A DNA stretch of 64,000 nucleotides from Jiangella asiatica (lineage in GTDB: Bacteria; Actinomycetota; Actinomycetes; Jiangellales; Jiangellaceae): NCBI RefSeq assembly GCF_004349065.1, contig NZ_SMKZ01000008.1, forward strand, positions 88,483 through 152,482. Reading direction: 5' to 3'. The notes below the pieces were generated by a model. That model searched no databases. It was not told where the DNA came from and worked only from the letters and a program-made list of their open reading frames with translations. Below are positions 1-10,321 of the stretch, in pieces. Every line of letters starts with the position of its first letter. Within the stretch, counting starts at the first letter, position 1. Both the position numbers and the translations under genes were made by a program.

Positions 1-961
1 TCCCCTCGGTCAGCTCGGCGATGTCGAGGGTGTTGAAGCCGGCCGTGCGGGTGTTGACCGAATGGAAGAACGCGGCCAGCAGCCGTCCCGGCACGTCGAG
101 CGGACGGAGGGTCCCGGGGTTGTTCCACTCGCTGGCGGCCACGAACACGGTCCCGCCGACGAGCAGCAGCACGGTCATCCAGATCGTGATCTTCGTGTGC
201 AGGCTCCACCGCCGCGGCTGGCGCAGCTGCCGGCGCAGCTCCAGCATCACCGGGAAGCCGATCCCACCGATCACGATCGCCGCGCAGATCGGCAGGCACA
301 CCCACGGGTCGCCGACGAACCGCATGAGGCTGTCGCTGTACAGCGAGAACCCGGCGTTGTTGAAGGCCGAGACGGCGTGGAACACCCCGAGGTAGACGGC
401 ACGGCCGAGCGGCTCGTCGTACCCCGTCGCCAGCCGTGCCGTCAGGATCGCCGCGACCACCAGCTCGACCGTGACGCTGACCTTCGCGACGCCCAGGAGC
501 ACGGTGCGCACGTCGCCGATGCCCAGCGTCTTCGTCTCCGCCGCCGCGGTGAGCCGGGACCGCAGGCCCATGCGCCTGGACACCAGCAGCACCAGGAGTG
601 AGGCCATCGTCATGATCCCGAAGCCGCCGACCTGGATCAGCCCCAGGATCACGAGTTCGCCGAACGTCGACCAGTACTCGGGCGTGTCGACGACGATCAG
701 CCCGGTGACGCACACAGCGGACGTGGACGTGAACGCCGCCTCGAGCAGCGGCGCGGACTCCGGGCCGTTGCGGGCCGGGGGCAGCATCAGCAGGACGGTG
801 CCCACGGCGATCGCGGTGGCGAACCCGGCCACCACGACCTGCGCGGGATGCCGCGGCTGGGGAACCCAGCGCCGGTGCGCCGGACCGGCACCGACGCCCC
901 GAGCACTACGGAAACCATCCGGCCCGGGGTCGGGCTCGGGTCGGGAGCGCTCGGCTGGCAC
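1..961 (-). CDS. TrkH/KtrB family potassium uptake protein, N-terminal part
   Basis: This is the membrane subunit of a Trk/Ktr-type K+ (or Na+-coupled K+) uptake system. About 320 N-terminal residues are present and the gene runs off the left edge. The reverse strand stays open and shows the repeated pore-loop signatures of the family: TSTSAVCVTGL in the first loop, FHAVSAFNNAGFSLYSD in the second, and FHSVNTRTAGFNTLD at the edge, each with the filter glycine. Hydrophobic helices lie between them. I chose the GTG at 961 because it precedes the first helix by about 45 residues and no better start is visible; upstream codons are also open, so the start is uncertain. The partner TrkA/KtrA subunit is not in the window. 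The gene diverges from the riboswitch-gcvP unit. Confidence 0.87.
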   Translation of the reverse strand, partial: MPAERSRPEPDPGPDGFRSARGVGAGPAHRRWVPQPRHPAQVVVAGFATAIAVGTVLLMLPPARNGPESAPLLEAAFTSTSAVCVTGLIVVDTPEYWSTFGELVILGLIQVGGFGIMTMASLLVLLVSRRMGLRSRLTAAAETKTLGIGDVRTVLLGVAKVSVTVELVVAAILTARLATGYDEPLGRAVYLGVFHAVSAFNNAGFSLYSDSLMRFVGDPWVCLPICAAIVIGGIGFPVMLELRRQLRQPRRWSLHTKITIWMTVLLLVGGTVFVAASEWNNPGTLRPLDVPGRLLAAFFHSVNTRTAGFNTLDIAELTEG

Positions 962-1070
962 GAGCCACCACGCTACCCGCGGCGCCGGCTCGTCCGCCGC
1001 AGGTCCGTGGACGTGTCCGCGTCGTGCCGGCGCCGTCGGCGAGCTATGCTGGCCAGCGAGCTGTCGACAC

Positions 1071-1205
1071 TGGCCGGGAGAGTCCTTCCGCACCCGCGCG
1101 GGAGGCGCCGAAGGGGCAACATCCCCGTCAACCTCTCAGGCATCAAGGACCGGTCAGGCGAGGCCACTCTGAAGTCACCGCACACCGCGGTGGTGACAGA
1201 GGGGG
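1071..1205 (+). promoter_or_regulatory. Glycine riboswitch upstream of gcvP
   Basis: The conserved glycine aptamer core is visible in order: GGGAGAGTCC at about 1076, CGCCGAAGGGGCAA at 1106-1119, CTCTCAGGCA at 1133-1142 and AAGGACCGG at 1145-1153. After the aptamer, CACTCTGAAG (1165-1174) can pair with CAGAGGGGG (1197-1205) around a strong TCACCGC/GCGGTGGTGA hairpin. That resembles the flanking helix of single-aptamer glycine riboswitches. Only one complete aptamer is seen. It ends about 40 bases before gcvP and very probably switches gcvP on when glycine is abundant. Confidence 0.9.
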
Positions 1206-1244
1206 AGCACACTCGTCGTACCCGTGTCCGAGGAGCTCCGCCAG

Positions 1245-4112
<2,868 letters not shown>

Positions 4113-4150
4113 GGTCGGGGTGGACCCCGACCAAAGTCCAGGGGCGGACT
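4113..4150 (+). terminator. Hairpin(s) after gcvP
   Basis: Directly after the gcvP stop there is a perfect 8-bp stem, GGTCGGGG/CCCCGACC, with a four-base loop (4113-4132). A weaker AGTCC/GGACT hairpin follows at 4135-4150. There is no T tract, as is common in actinobacteria, so termination is inferred from position and stem strength. Confidence 0.55.
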
Positions 4151-4236
4151 CCGACCCAGGTCGCATGTGGCGGCCGCTCTGGGCCGCGTAGGGTCGTGGG
4201 TGACGATTCGGCGGCCGAGCGGAGAACACGGGGACC

Positions 4237-4953
4237 ATGAACGACGCGATCATCGAAGCAGCCCGCGACGTGATGGGGTCGCCCTGGGTCTACGCGATCA
4301 TGTTCGCCATCGCGGCCCTCGACGCGTTCTTCCCGGCCGTTCCGAGCGAGAGCCTCATCATCACCGGTGGTGTCTTCGCCGCCAGCGACGGTGAGCCCAC
4401 CCTGCTGTTCGTCATCCTCGCCGGTGCCGCGGGCGCGTTCCTCGGCGACCACATCTCGTATTTCATCGGGCGCACCGCGGGCACCAGGGTGCGCAACCGG
4501 CTGCTGGGCGGGAAGAGGGCCACGGCCACGTTCAGCTGGGCCGAACGCATGCTGGCTGAGCGGGGCGGGCTGATCCTCATCGTCGCGCGGTACATCCCCG
4601 GCGGGCGGACGGCCGTCACCCTGACCGCCGGCACGGTCGCCTACCCGCTGCGCAAGTTCACGTTCTTCGACGCCATTGCGGCGCTGTCGTGGGGCACCTA
4701 CTCCGGCATGATCGGCTACCTCGGGGGCCACGCATTCGAGGACAACCCGCTGCTCGGCCTCGGCGTCGGCCTCGGTATCGCGCTGGCCGTGACCGGCACG
4801 GTCGAGCTCATCCGGCACCGCGTCGCCGCACGCAACAAGCGCCGCGCCGCCGAGCAGGCCGCCGCTGCAGAGGCGCCGGAGGGGTCACCGGACGGGTCGG
4901 CCGGCCGGTCGCGGGACGGGTCGTCGGACGAGAAGCCGCAGGAGCTGGTCTGA
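4237..4953 (+). CDS. DedA family membrane protein
   Basis: This 238-residue polytopic protein belongs to the DedA/SNARE-associated family, whose members are linked to lipid carrier flipping and membrane homeostasis. Recognisable parts are ALDAFFPAVPSESLIITGG near the N-terminus (the acidic re-entrant motif region), GDHISYFIGRTAG, and ARYIPGGRTAVTLTAG with the conserved arginine. Four to five hydrophobic segments are followed by a charged, Ser/Gly/Asp-rich cytoplasmic tail from about residue 195. The sensor kinase gene starts 23 bases downstream, so the two may be cotranscribed. A second DedA gene lies on the other strand after the response regulator. The exact substrate cannot be told from sequence. 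Confidence 0.9.
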   Translation: MNDAIIEAARDVMGSPWVYAIMFAIAALDAFFPAVPSESLIITGGVFAASDGEPTLLFVILAGAAGAFLGDHISYFIGRTAGTRVRNRLLGGKRATATFSWAERMLAERGGLILIVARYIPGGRTAVTLTAGTVAYPLRKFTFFDAIAALSWGTYSGMIGYLGGHAFEDNPLLGLGVGLGIALAVTGTVELIRHRVAARNKRRAAEQAAAAEAPEGSPDGSAGRSRDGSSDEKPQELV

Positions 4954-4976
4954 CGACCATCGCAGGGCCTGCCGCG

Positions 4977-6131
4977 GTGGTACCACGGCTCCGGTGGAGC
5001 GTCGTCGCCCGGCGCACGGCGGGGCTCGCCTCGGGTGCTGCCACCGCACTCGTCGAGCTGTGGGTCCTGGCCGTGATCGGCCTGGCGCTGCTGCCGGTCC
5101 CGGCCTGGGGCCGGCAGCGTCGCGCCGTGTTGCGCCCGGCCGGCCGGGTCGCGGTGCGGCTGACGACGATCGAACGGCGTCGGCTGCGCCGGTGGCTCGA
5201 CGTCGACGCGGCACCGCCGGCCACGTCGCGCGCGGCGCTGGCTTTCCTGACCGCCCGGTGCGCCGTCGGGCTGCTGGCCGGTGCCATCTTCGCCCTGCTG
5301 GCCGGCGGCCTGGCCACCGCTGTCATCATGCTCGGCGCGTGGCTGCTCGACGAGCCCGCCGCTGACGGCGGCGACACCGGCCTGACCGTCCTGTCGCTGA
5401 TCATCCCCGGTGTCGTGCTGCTGTACCTCGCGCTGCAGGGACTGGTCGGGGTCGTCGGCCTGGAGCGGTGGGTGGCGGCCCGGTTCCTCGGCCCCAACCG
5501 CACCGAGGCCCTGGAACGGCGCATCGAGCAGCTGGCCGAGAGCCGGGCGGGCGTCGTCGCCGCCGTCGACGCCGAGCGCCGGCGCATCGAGCGCGACCTG
5601 CACGACGGGGTACAGCAGCAGCTCGTCGCCCTCGGGCTGCTGCTCGGCCGGGCCCGGCGGGCCAGCGACCCCGCCCGCGGCCAGGAGCTCCTGCGCGCCG
5701 CGCACGAGGAGTCGCAGCGGGTCCTGGCCGACCTGCGGGCGGTCGCCTGGCGGGTCTACCCGACGGCGCTGGACACGCTCGGCCTGGAGGAGGCGCTGAC
5801 GGCGGTGGCCGAGGGTGTCGGCGCCTCCCTGGAGTTCGCCGTCGACGAGCCGCCACCGGACGCCGTCGCCACCGCCGTCTACTTCGTGGTCGCCGAGGCC
5901 GCCACCAACGCCGTCAAGCACGCCGGCACCGGCCGTGTCCGCATCGAGGTGCGCCGCGACGGCGACCGCCTGCGGGTCCGCGTCGACGACGACGGTGCCG
6001 GCGGCGCCGACCCCGATGGCGGCGGGTTGTCCGGGCTGCGCCGGCGGGTCGCGGCGCTGGACGGCCGGTTCGCCGTCACCAGCCCGGCCGGCGGGCCCAC
6101 CGTCGTCGTCGCGGAGCTGCCGTGCGGGTGA
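4977..6131 (+). CDS. Two-component sensor histidine kinase, NarL/DesK type
   Basis: This is a membrane sensor kinase of about 384 residues. Three or four hydrophobic segments (about 25-45, 85-125 and 135-162) precede a HisKA_3 dimerisation helix with the phospho-acceptor histidine in ERDLHDGVQQQ (about H209). A HATPase domain follows with the N-box VVAEAATNAVKHA (N311) and DDDGAGG. I chose GTG 4977 because the frame has no ATG, GTG or TTG closer to the DedA stop. The open frame extends further left but only inside the DedA coding region. The stop overlaps the response regulator start by ten bases, so the pair is translationally coupled. The signal sensed is unknown. Confidence 0.9.
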   Translation: MVPRLRWSVVARRTAGLASGAATALVELWVLAVIGLALLPVPAWGRQRRAVLRPAGRVAVRLTTIERRRLRRWLDVDAAPPATSRAALAFLTARCAVGLLAGAIFALLAGGLATAVIMLGAWLLDEPAADGGDTGLTVLSLIIPGVVLLYLALQGLVGVVGLERWVAARFLGPNRTEALERRIEQLAESRAGVVAAVDAERRRIERDLHDGVQQQLVALGLLLGRARRASDPARGQELLRAAHEESQRVLADLRAVAWRVYPTALDTLGLEEALTAVAEGVGASLEFAVDEPPPDAVATAVYFVVAEAATNAVKHAGTGRVRIEVRRDGDRLRVRVDDDGAGGADPDGGGLSGLRRRVAALDGRFAVTSPAGGPTVVVAELPCG

Positions 6132-6766
6132 TGCTGGCCGAGGACTCCGTGCTGTTGCGCGAGGGTCTGGTCAAGCTGCTGGGCGACGAGGGCCATCAGG
6201 TCGTCGCCGCCGTCGGTGACGCGTCGGCGCTGCTGGCGCAGGTCGAGCGGGAGCGGCCGGACGTCGTCGTCGCCGACGTGCGGATGCCGCCCACCCACAC
6301 CGACGAGGGCCTGCGCGCGGCGCTGCGCATCCGGGCGTCGTGGCCGGAGGTCGGCATCCTCGTGCTGTCGCAGTACGTCGAGAAGCGCTACGCCGTCGAG
6401 CTGTTCACCGAGCACACCGACGGCGTCGGCTACCTGCTCAAGGACCGGGTGGCGCACGTCGGTGACTTCCTCGATGCGCTGGAACGCGTCGCCGGCGGGG
6501 GAGCGGCGTTCGACGCCGAGGTGGTGCGCCAGCTCATCGCCCGCACCAGCCACACCGACCCGCTGCAGCGGCTGACCCCACGCGAGCGCGACGTCATGGA
6601 ACTGATGGCGCAGGGGCACACCAACGCCGGCATCGGCCGCGCCCTGCACGTCTCGCAGAGCGCGGTCGAGAAGCACGCCAACGCGATCTTCGACAAGCTG
6701 GAGCTGAGCGCCGCCGAGGGGTACAGCCGGCGGGTCCTGGCGGTGCTGCGCTACCTGGGGTCGTGA
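6122..6766 (+). CDS. LuxR/NarL-family response regulator
   Basis: This 214-residue DNA-binding response regulator is the partner of the preceding kinase. The receiver domain begins VRVMLAEDSV, with the phospho-aspartate in VVVADVRMPP (about D52) and the conserved lysine in GYLLKDRV. The C-terminal LuxR helix-turn-helix reads LTPRERDVMELMAQGHTNA followed by SQSAVEKHANAIFDKL. The start is the GTG at 6122, inside the last codons of the kinase gene. The 3' end overlaps the convergent DedA gene by 16 bases. Targets are not evident; the two DedA neighbours are the obvious candidates. Confidence 0.93.
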   Translation: MRVMLAEDSVLLREGLVKLLGDEGHQVVAAVGDASALLAQVERERPDVVVADVRMPPTHTDEGLRAALRIRASWPEVGILVLSQYVEKRYAVELFTEHTDGVGYLLKDRVAHVGDFLDALERVAGGGAAFDAEVVRQLIARTSHTDPLQRLTPRERDVMELMAQGHTNAGIGRALHVSQSAVEKHANAIFDKLELSAAEGYSRRVLAVLRYLGS

Positions 6767-7470
6767 TCGCGGGGGCGGCCGGCCCGATGCCGGGCCCGCT
6801 CGCGGCCGCTCTCGCGGCGCTCCTGCCGATCGCGCCGGTTCGCCCGGATACGCAGCACCACGAAGACGACGGCGGCGATGACGACGGCGGCGATCACGGC
6901 GTACTGGAACAGCTCGGTGTACTGCTCGACGGTGTCCCAGCGCTCACCCAGCTGGTAGCCGAGCATGATGAACACCGTGTTCCAGATCAGGCTGCCGAGC
7001 CCGGTGAACGCCAGGAAGACCGGCAGCGACATCCGCTCGACGCCGGCCGGGATCGAGATGAAGCTCCGGAAGATCGGGATCATCCGACCGAAGAAGATCG
7101 TCTTGGTCCCGTGCTTGGCGAACCACGCTTCCGCCTTGTCGACGTCGCCCATCTTGACCAGCGGCAGCTTGGCCAGGATCGCCCGAGTGCGCTCACGCCC
7201 GACCGCGGCCCCGACGGCGTACCAGATCAGCGCCCCGACCAGCGAGCCGACCGTCGTCCAGACGATGGCAGCGGCCAGGTTCATGTCGCCGCGGCTGGCG
7301 GTGAACCCGGCCAGCGGCAGGATGACCTCGCTGGGCAACGGCGGGAACAGGTTCTCGGCGGCGATGGCCAGACCGGCGCCGATGGCACCCATGGACTCCA
7401 TGAGGTCGACGGCCCAGCCCGCGATGCCGGACAGCTCGGTCGGGGGAGTATCGGACAGGCGGATGTTCAC
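6751..7470 (-). CDS. DedA family membrane protein (second copy)
   Basis: This 239-residue DedA protein faces the response regulator. It has the family hallmarks ENLFPPLPSEVILPLAGF (re-entrant loop with the acidic residue) and FFGRMIPIFRSFISIPAG (the conserved arginine motif), with four to five hydrophobic helices and a basic C-terminal tail rich in Arg/Glu. It is clearly paralogous to the DedA at 4237 but diverged, being closer to the alkaline-phosphatase-like DedA branch by its RMIP motif. The start is ATG 7470. Its promoter should lie in the repeat-rich region to the right. Confidence 0.9.
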   Translation of the reverse strand: MNIRLSDTPPTELSGIAGWAVDLMESMGAIGAGLAIAAENLFPPLPSEVILPLAGFTASRGDMNLAAAIVWTTVGSLVGALIWYAVGAAVGRERTRAILAKLPLVKMGDVDKAEAWFAKHGTKTIFFGRMIPIFRSFISIPAGVERMSLPVFLAFTGLGSLIWNTVFIMLGYQLGERWDTVEQYTELFQYAVIAAVVIAAVVFVVLRIRANRRDRQERRESGRERARHRAGRPRDHDPR

Positions 7471-7607
7471 GCCCCGACGTTACGGGATGCGCCGCCCGCC
7501 GCACGATGAAGGACGCCGCCGACCCACCCTGCGGACAACCACATCCCCGTTCCCACGCCGCCCCAGCCGCGTTGATCACGGCCGAAGTGCCCCTTCCGGT
7601 GGCCCAT

Positions 7608-7714
7608 GATCATCAACGATCGCTGACATCACGAGGATGCTGTGTGCTTCACCATGCTTGTGACCCTGGTGAGGCGCGGGAACGCCTGGTGATGTCGCGG
7701 ATCGTTGATGATCA
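7608..7714. repeat. Palindromic repeat, type 1 (copy A)
   Basis: The element is about 107 bp. Its arms TGATCATCAACGATCG..GACATCAC and GTGATGTCGC.GATCGTTGATGATCA are near-perfect inverted repeats of about 28-30 bp. The inner part carries the family core TTCACCATGCTTGTGACCCTGGTGAGG. It lies in a 572-bp region (7471-8042) with no credible gene. The same arms recur at 20.7 kb and 44.7-44.8 kb. Confidence 0.8.
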
Positions 7715-7884
7715 AGCGGCGACGATGGCCGTGCCTGCTGGGCGCTGGTCACGTTGTGGGCGTGACTACCGCCCAGCGCCGTGGAACGGGCCGGTCGACG
7801 GCACTGACGCCCACGACGTCACCCGCACCTCCAGGGGTGCTTGCCGGCCCTGGTTCTCCGACGACCCCCGGAACCACCCCCTGG

Positions 7885-7945
7885 GTTGATCAAGGAGTAG
7901 AGCAGCTTCCGAGACCGCGGGAAGGAGACCTACTCCATGATCAAC
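7885..7945. repeat. Palindrome GTTGATCA..GAGTAG / CTACTCC..GATCAAC
   Basis: This is a 61-bp inverted repeat with 16-bp arms (GTTGATCAAGGAGTAG and CTACTCCATGATCAAC) and a GC-rich centre. The outer GTTGATCA resembles the ends of the type 1 repeats, so it may be a distant relative or a protein-binding palindrome. It lies about 100 bp before the deacetylase gene. The rest of the 7471-8042 gap shows no gene. Confidence 0.6.
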
Positions 7946-8042
7946 GGGGATGGCCACGGCGTGGCTGATCGGTTCGTCGAGCCTTCGTCGGTAGCGTCTG
8001 GTCTGCCTGGTTCCAACGGGTTCGTCCAGTCGTGAGGCGGGG

Positions 8043-8834
8043 GTGGTGCCGGTGTCCCGAGAGGTCCGGGCTGCCCTGATCCTGTGCCTGGTGGCGGGCG
8101 TCGTCGTCGGAGCGGCGCGTTCTGAGCCCTCGGGGACGGCGGTCGCGACGGCGCCGGAGCCGAAGTCGTCGGCGCGGTTGCTCTCGGCGGTGCCGGCCGG
8201 CGACAGCACCGCGGCGCCGGTGGCGGAGGTCGACAGCGTCGGCACCCGGCACCTGACCGGCCGCGAGGGGCGCACGGTCGCGCTGACCTTCGACGACGGC
8301 CCGCATCCGGACTTCACGCCGCAGGTGCTGCGCATTCTGCGCGACAACGAGGTCACCGCGACGTTCTGCGTCGTCGGCGAGATGGCCAGGAACCAGCCGG
8401 ACCTGGTGCGCGAGATCGTCGAGCAGGGTCACACGCTGTGCGACCACACGGTCAGCCACGACGCGAAGCTGCCGTCACGGGACGAGAGCGTGATCGAGGA
8501 CGAGATCGTCGGTGCGCTCGCAGCCATCCACGACGCCGTGCCCGATGTCGAGGTGCCGTTCTACCGTGCACCCGGCGGCAACTTCGCCGAGAACGTCAAC
8601 GCCGTCGCCGGTGAGCTCGGTCAGACGCCGCTGGGCTGGAGCATCGACCCCGGCGACTGGCGCAAGCCGGGACCTCGCACGATCCACGACTACGTGGCCG
8701 AGGCGATCCACCCTGGGGCGGTGGTCCTGCTGCACGACGGCGGCGGCGACCGGTCCGGCACGGTGGCGGCGCTGCCCGACCTCATCCAGACGTTGCGCGT
8801 GGCCGGCTACGAGTTCGTCGTCCCCCGGACGTGA
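8043..8834 (+). CDS. Polysaccharide deacetylase (NodB domain), exported
   Basis: This 263-residue protein has an N-terminal hydrophobic segment (about residues 8-25, a signal peptide or anchor), then a low-complexity linker, then a NodB carbohydrate-esterase 4 domain. The metal and catalytic motifs are intact: LTFDDGPHPD (D84 base, D85 metal), HTVSH (H135, H139 metal), and FYRAPGG and VVLLHDGGG for motifs 3 and 5. It probably N-deacetylates cell-wall or extracellular amino sugars. Several GTG starts are clustered (8043, 8046, 8052) after GAGGCGGG, so the exact start is uncertain by one to three residues. Confidence 0.92.
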   Translation: MVPVSREVRAALILCLVAGVVVGAARSEPSGTAVATAPEPKSSARLLSAVPAGDSTAAPVAEVDSVGTRHLTGREGRTVALTFDDGPHPDFTPQVLRILRDNEVTATFCVVGEMARNQPDLVREIVEQGHTLCDHTVSHDAKLPSRDESVIEDEIVGALAAIHDAVPDVEVPFYRAPGGNFAENVNAVAGELGQTPLGWSIDPGDWRKPGPRTIHDYVAEAIHPGAVVLLHDGGGDRSGTVAALPDLIQTLRVAGYEFVVPRT

Positions 8835-8859
8835 CAGCGGCATATGGCAGGCTGACCCT

Positions 8860-9546
8860 GTGCGACGGCAGAACGTGACGGCGAACCAGTCCACCGGCTC
8901 GCGCCTCGCCCGGGTGATCGTGCAGGGCCTCTGGATGCTGCTTCCGGTGCTCAGCCTGAGTTTCCTGGCGTTCGTGCCGGCCGTCCAGGTGTGGTGGCGC
9001 GCCCGGACCACCGGCTGGCTGATCACGGCGCTGGTGCTCACCCTGTGCACAGCCGGGGTGGTCACTGGGATGGCTCTGGACGGCGACGGCGCGGGGTTCG
9101 GCGCGCTGCTCATCGGCACCGGCCTCGGCGGCCTGGTCGCCGCGGTAGCTGGGCGCGAGATCGTGTTCGACTACGAGGCCCACGTCGATCCCGCGGTTCG
9201 GGCGGTGCTCGACAGCCGTGAGCGGCGCCGGCACGCCCGCGAGATCGTGGCGCACGACGTTCAGATGGCGGTCGAGCTGGGCATCGGGCGGCCCGACCTC
9301 GCCGGCGAGTTCGACGACGGCGGCATGATCGACGTCAACAACGTGCGGGCGGCCGACCTCGTGCGGCACCTCGGCTGGCGGCAGGCCGTGGCGGACAGCT
9401 TCGTCCGAGATCGCGACCGCCGCCACGGCTACGCGTCGTTCACCGAGCTCATGGCCATGTCGGGCGTGGACGTGAACCTGCTGGAGCGCGACGCCGAACG
9501 TCTGGTCCTGCTGCCCCATCAGGACCGGGACCGGGAACTGGAGTGA
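8860..9546 (+). CDS. Membrane protein with C-terminal helix-hairpin-helix-like domain
   Basis: I do not recognise a named family for this 228-residue protein. It has three hydrophobic segments at about residues 15-40, 48-68 and 72-92, then a charged cytoplasmic part. The C-terminal 60 residues (GMIDVNNVRAADLVRHLGW to YASFTELMAMSGVDVNLLE) match the layout of ComEA-type helix-hairpin-helix modules, which bind DNA or mediate protein contacts. The start is GTG 8860 after GGCAGG; GTG 8875 is an alternative. The stop overlaps the next gene by four bases (GTGA), so the two are coupled. Confidence 0.75.
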   Translation: MRRQNVTANQSTGSRLARVIVQGLWMLLPVLSLSFLAFVPAVQVWWRARTTGWLITALVLTLCTAGVVTGMALDGDGAGFGALLIGTGLGGLVAAVAGREIVFDYEAHVDPAVRAVLDSRERRRHAREIVAHDVQMAVELGIGRPDLAGEFDDGGMIDVNNVRAADLVRHLGWRQAVADSFVRDRDRRHGYASFTELMAMSGVDVNLLERDAERLVLLPHQDRDRELE

Positions 9547-10178
9547 GCGAGCCGGAGGGCCGGTTCGACCGCTGGCGACGCGCCGCGGAGTCCGCGGGCG
9601 CGTCGGCGGGGGAGGCCCGGACCCGGCTGATCAAGGAGCTGGCGGTCGGGTTGGCCGCGCTGGTCGGCCGCGCCAAGCTGCCGCTGCTGGCGGTTGGCGT
9701 CGCGCCGCTGCCCTTCGCGCTGGTGCTGGTGTTGGAGGGCCTGGCGCTGGGCGGCACGGCCGGCCAGGTCGTCGTCGTGCTCGGGCTGATCGGCGCCGTG
9801 CCGGGGCTGTGGGTGCTGTGGCGGCGCCGCCGGTTGGTGGGAGCGGTGCAGCCGGTCGAGGAGCTGGCCGCCGAACTGGCCCAGGCCTACGACATCGCCG
9901 GCGCCTGGGCGAAGGCCGGCGACGCCCTGCAGCGGGTGCGCACGGCCGGACCCGGGCTGCGCGGGGCCGGCCGTGCGGCGCGCGGCATCTGGGCGGGGGT
10001 ACGGCTGACCCGGGAGCTGTTCGACCGGTTCTCCGACCTGCCGCGAGTGGCGCCGTTCGTGCCGGTGCGGCTGCAGTTCACCGGCTACCTGTGCGTAGCG
10101 TCGCTGGCCAGCGTGATCATCCTGGCGGCTCTCTGCGTCGTCGGGGTGCTGGCCCTGGCCGCCGACGCCGTCATCTGA
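9543..10178 (+). CDS. Conserved hypothetical membrane protein
   Basis: The function of this 211-residue protein is not recognised. A charged N-terminus (to about residue 38) precedes two hydrophobic segments (about 40-65 and 72-93) and the basic turn WRRRRLVG. A soluble middle follows, and a last membrane helix ends the protein (about 180-208). The start overlaps the stop of the upstream helix-hairpin-helix membrane protein, so the two probably work together in or at the membrane. There are no catalytic motifs. Confidence 0.72.
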   Translation: MSEPEGRFDRWRRAAESAGASAGEARTRLIKELAVGLAALVGRAKLPLLAVGVAPLPFALVLVLEGLALGGTAGQVVVVLGLIGAVPGLWVLWRRRRLVGAVQPVEELAAELAQAYDIAGAWAKAGDALQRVRTAGPGLRGAGRAARGIWAGVRLTRELFDRFSDLPRVAPFVPVRLQFTGYLCVASLASVIILAALCVVGVLALAADAVI

Positions 10179-10321
10179 CGTCCGGCGCCGAAGCGGGCGC
10201 GGGCATCGTCCCTCCCGACTGCTGGGCCTGTCGAGGTCGGGGCGGAGCGGCACGCTCCCTGTGCTTCGCTGAGGTCCTTCTCACCGCGCCCACACGGGTG
10301 GGGTCGCGGCGGGCCGCGGGG

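Noticed and set aside
1155..1223. A second glycine aptamer
   Set aside because: The conserved CGCCGAAGGGGC and CTCAGGCA blocks occur only once; the second part is just a flanking helix.
7504..7968. Small open frames in the gap before the deacetylase
   Set aside because: They run through the palindromic repeats and show no motif or ribosome binding site.
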